A stretch of DNA of 64,000 nucleotides, from contig NZ_LTAQ01000045.1 in the NCBI RefSeq assembly GCF_001590835.1, forward strand, positions 229,006-293,005, in the 5' to 3' direction. The translations under genes were made by a program, and so were the position numbers. This document shows positions 61,774-64,000 of this stretch, piece by piece; the stretch's first letter is position 1; every line of letters starts with the position of its first letter. Under the pieces are notes generated by a model. That model saw only the letters and a program-made list of their open reading frames with translations. It did no database searches and was not told the origin of the DNA. This DNA comes from Bacillus gaemokensis. GTDB taxonomy: Bacteria; Bacillota; Bacilli; Bacillales; Bacillaceae_G.

Positions 61774-63126
61774 ATGGTTAACAAGTTGAAACAAACGGAT
61801 AACTACTTCCCACATTTCCTGTTACTATTCATTGTGTTACAACCAATTTTAGATTTACTAACATCTTTTTCAATCTACATATTACACATGAGTGCGACAG
61901 TCGGAATTGTAATACGTTTTGCCTTTATGCTTCTCGCACTAGGGTATCTTCTTTTCAATTGGAAAAAGCCCGGTAACAAGAAATATGTTCTCTACCTAAG
62001 CTTGCTTGGTATCGTGCTTACAGCTGGTCTTGCAAACAATCTAATGGTCAAGTCTCCCGTCTCTTTTGGGGAAGAAATTAAGTTTATTTTAAAAAGCGTA
62101 TATCCAATCGTTTTATTGTTTGGATATATCATTGTCTTTAAAGCGTTAAAAGATAAACAGTATGCTTATCAAAAAATCATTACCTATTTCTTATATACAA
62201 CGTTACTTTTAAGTGTTGTTATGATTGCTGCAATTGCGTCTGGTACAGATTTTCCAAGCTATCCAAATGCAAAAGTCGGTTCAAGAGGATGGTTCTTTGC
62301 AGGGAATGATTTAAGTGCCATTTTTGCAATTATGTTCCCAATTGTTGTACTTTACTCTATAAATAAAACAACCTCTTTTTCAAAAGCATACTACTGGATT
62401 CCAACAATTTTAGCAATGTATGCAAGTATTATGGTTGGAACAAAAGTTGGATACGGAGCTATCGTTCTTACGCTCGGTATCGCATTACTTTTTTCTTTCA
62501 TCCAATATATTGTGCAACGAAAAAAAGAAGGAAAAGGTGTTACTCATCTTATCAACACGATTATTTCACTTGTTGTTCTTAGCAGCTTAATTGCGATAAC
62601 ACCTCTGACTCCTATTGCGAAAAACATGGGAATTCACTTACAAATATACAAAGACAGAAAGGCAGTAAATGAAGAACAAGCAAGAAAAGAAGGAAAAGTT
62701 GCTACAGAAGATTCCGAGGTAAAAAGCTTAATTTATAGTGACCGTGATAAATTTTTAAAAGTATATCAAGAGTCTTATAAAGAAGCTCCTGTATCACAAA
62801 AACTACTCGGTATGGGGTATGGTGGAAATTATAAAGAGAAGATCAAGCTAATCGAAATGGATTTTCACGATTTATTCTTCGCATTTGGAATCATCGGCTT
62901 TCTTATTTATATGCTACCGTTTGTTTATTTTGGAATTCGCCTGTTCATTCATATCATGAAACATTTCAAATCGATGATGACCGTGAAATACACACTTCTC
63001 CTTAGTACACTGGTACTCTCGCTTGGTATTAGCTTTACAGCTGGACATGTACTAACTGCACCGGCCGTAAGCATTTTCTTTGTTTTAATATTAGCCTATT
63101 TAATTGTTGATTTGAAAGTAGACTAA
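61774..63126 (+). CDS. O-antigen ligase-like membrane protein
   Basis: 450 residues from ATG 61774, with TGGAGG five bases upstream. About ten helices with a large extracellular loop (about 290-350, YKDRKAVNEEQARKEGK) before GMGYGGNYKEKIKLIEMDFHD, whose late ...E-x-D-x-H-D pattern is the Wzy_C/O-antigen ligase signature. In Gram-positives these transfer or polymerise sugar chains on the membrane. It precedes secA2, so it may serve the S-layer or wall-polysaccharide locus; this is inference. Confidence 0.84.
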   Translation: MVNKLKQTDNYFPHFLLLFIVLQPILDLLTSFSIYILHMSATVGIVIRFAFMLLALGYLLFNWKKPGNKKYVLYLSLLGIVLTAGLANNLMVKSPVSFGEEIKFILKSVYPIVLLFGYIIVFKALKDKQYAYQKIITYFLYTTLLLSVVMIAAIASGTDFPSYPNAKVGSRGWFFAGNDLSAIFAIMFPIVVLYSINKTTSFSKAYYWIPTILAMYASIMVGTKVGYGAIVLTLGIALLFSFIQYIVQRKKEGKGVTHLINTIISLVVLSSLIAITPLTPIAKNMGIHLQIYKDRKAVNEEQARKEGKVATEDSEVKSLIYSDRDKFLKVYQESYKEAPVSQKLLGMGYGGNYKEKIKLIEMDFHDLFFAFGIIGFLIYMLPFVYFGIRLFIHIMKHFKSMMTVKYTLLLSTLVLSLGISFTAGHVLTAPAVSIFFVLILAYLIVDLKVD

Positions 63127-63161
63127 AAAAGCATCATCTATATAACTAGATGATGCTTTTT
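63126..63161 (+). terminator. Terminator between the ligase-like gene and secA2
   Basis: AAAAAGCATCATCTA (63126-63140) and TAGATGATGCTTTTT (63147-63161) pair exactly. Confidence 0.88.
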
Positions 63162-63328
63162 ATCATGACCCTATTCCCTTTAGAAAAGGCATAAAAAATC
63201 TAACATTTTCACTTAAAAATAGTATTATCCCTGTTTCCCTGCTAATCACTACTCCTAATAGTACGTCATAAACTTGTACAATCCTATGTTATAATAAAGT
63301 TATTGTCAGTAAGAGGAGTGTAAACAGC

Positions 63329-64000
63329 ATGCTGAATTCGTTCAAAAAAATATTAGGGGATTCACAAAAACGTAAGCTAAAAAAATATGAACTACTTGTT
63401 GATGAAATAAATACACTTGAACCACAAATAGAAGCGCTGTCTGATGAAGCATTGCGTCAAAAGACAGCTAGTTTCAAAGACATGCTTCAAAACGGGAAAA
63501 CAGTTGATGATATAAAAGTAGAAGCATTTGCTGTTGTTCGCGAAGCGGCTAAGCGTGTACTCGGATTACGTCACTATGATGTACAGCTAATTGGTGGACT
63601 CGTATTATTAGAAGGAAATATTGCTGAAATGCCGACGGGAGAGGGCAAAACGCTTGTTTCTTCTCTAGCAGCTTATGTACGTGCACTAGAAGGAAAAGGT
63701 GTGCACGTGATTACAATAAACGATTATCTAGCAACACGCGATAAAGAATTAATTGGTCAAGTCCACGAATTTCTTGACTTACAGGTTGGATTAAATACCT
63801 CCTCAGCTGAACCAATTGAAAAAAAGCGTGTATACGAAGCTGATATTACATACGGTACTCACGCAGAATTCGTGTTTGATTATCTTCGTGATAATTTAAA
63901 AACTTCATTATCAGGACAGGTGCAGCGACCTCATCATTTCGCAATTATCGATGAGATCGATAGTGTCTTAATGGATGAAGCGAAAACGCCTCTGATTATT
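63329..64000 (+). CDS. secA2: SecA2 accessory translocase ATPase (partial)
   Basis: The first 224 residues are present; the gene runs off the right edge. AGAGGAG lies upstream of ATG 63329. Walker [26 protein letters not shown] and Walker B-region [13 protein letters not shown] are SecA motifs. The short N-terminus and DEIDS, in place of the usual DEVDS, suggest the accessory SecA2 rather than SecA1. In this bacterial group SecA2 exports S-layer proteins. The SecA2 label, as against SecA1, rests on divergence and neighbourhood. Confidence 0.85.
   Translation, partial: MLNSFKKILGDSQKRKLKKYELLVDEINTLEPQIEALSDEALRQKTASFKDMLQNGKTVDDIKVEAFAVVREAAKRVLGLRHYDVQLIGGLVLLEGNIAEMPTGEGKTLVSSLAAYVRALEGKGVHVITINDYLATRDKELIGQVHEFLDLQVGLNTSSAEPIEKKRVYEADITYGTHAEFVFDYLRDNLKTSLSGQVQRPHHFAIIDEIDSVLMDEAKTPLII

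Overview
The window looks like chromosomal DNA of a Bacillus cereus-group organism. The evidence is low GC with AGGAGG-type ribosome binding sites, a BclA-like exosporium remnant, a cell-wall protein with an LPNAG sorting signal, three DUF2639 (YflJ-like) genes, DUF5068/DUF4064/DUF4352-type proteins, and the start of secA2 at the right edge. No rRNA, tRNA or CRISPR array was seen.

Layout. 0-7 kb: a YbjQ fragment, a TetR gene with the debris of its transporter, and a dihydroxyacetone module in which a one-chain DhaK-DhaL kinase is divergent from dhaS-dhaQ regulators. 7-13 kb: a decayed accessory zone holding an exosporium collagen-like pseudogene, a frameshifted lipoprotein, dispersed hairpin repeats, a GNAT gene and a coiled-coil wall protein. 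13-20 kb: a DUF5068 lipoprotein, a YcaC-like hydrolase behind a short leader ORF, a junction of two gene fragments, an S66 peptidase, and a phage-type dnaD-dnaB pair without other phage genes. 20-27 kb: a sigma-54 regulon in which a PAS-AAA+ activator lies upstream of a -24/-12 promoter driving an acyl-CoA ligase, a crotonase and a GntP permease. 27-33 kb: small genes, a MerR regulator and IS3 debris.

The most interesting part is the defence island at about 33.3-48.5 kb. It holds two complete McrB-like/McrC-like (LlaJI/BsuMI R1-R2 type) pairs on opposite strands. Between them lie two overlapping C5-cytosine methyltransferases and a small ribbon-helix-helix protein with a candidate operator. 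An IS3-family element with a broken transposase sits 32 bases upstream of one GTPase gene. Beside this are a TerD/TerA-like protein, a DUF6602 nuclease-like protein and a PD-(D/E)XK protein whose C-terminal domain is tandemly duplicated.

48.7-64 kb: two MHS-family transporters are each associated with L-2-hydroxyglutarate oxidase sequence (a tail fragment and a frameshifted gene). There follow an alanine/glycine:cation symporter, a TRM11-like methyltransferase, an M42 aminopeptidase, a GNAT gene, a second MazG-like protein, a crotonase-like protein lacking both usual glutamates, an O-antigen ligase-like membrane protein and partial secA2. Most functional names are family-level assignments from motifs, read without database searches.
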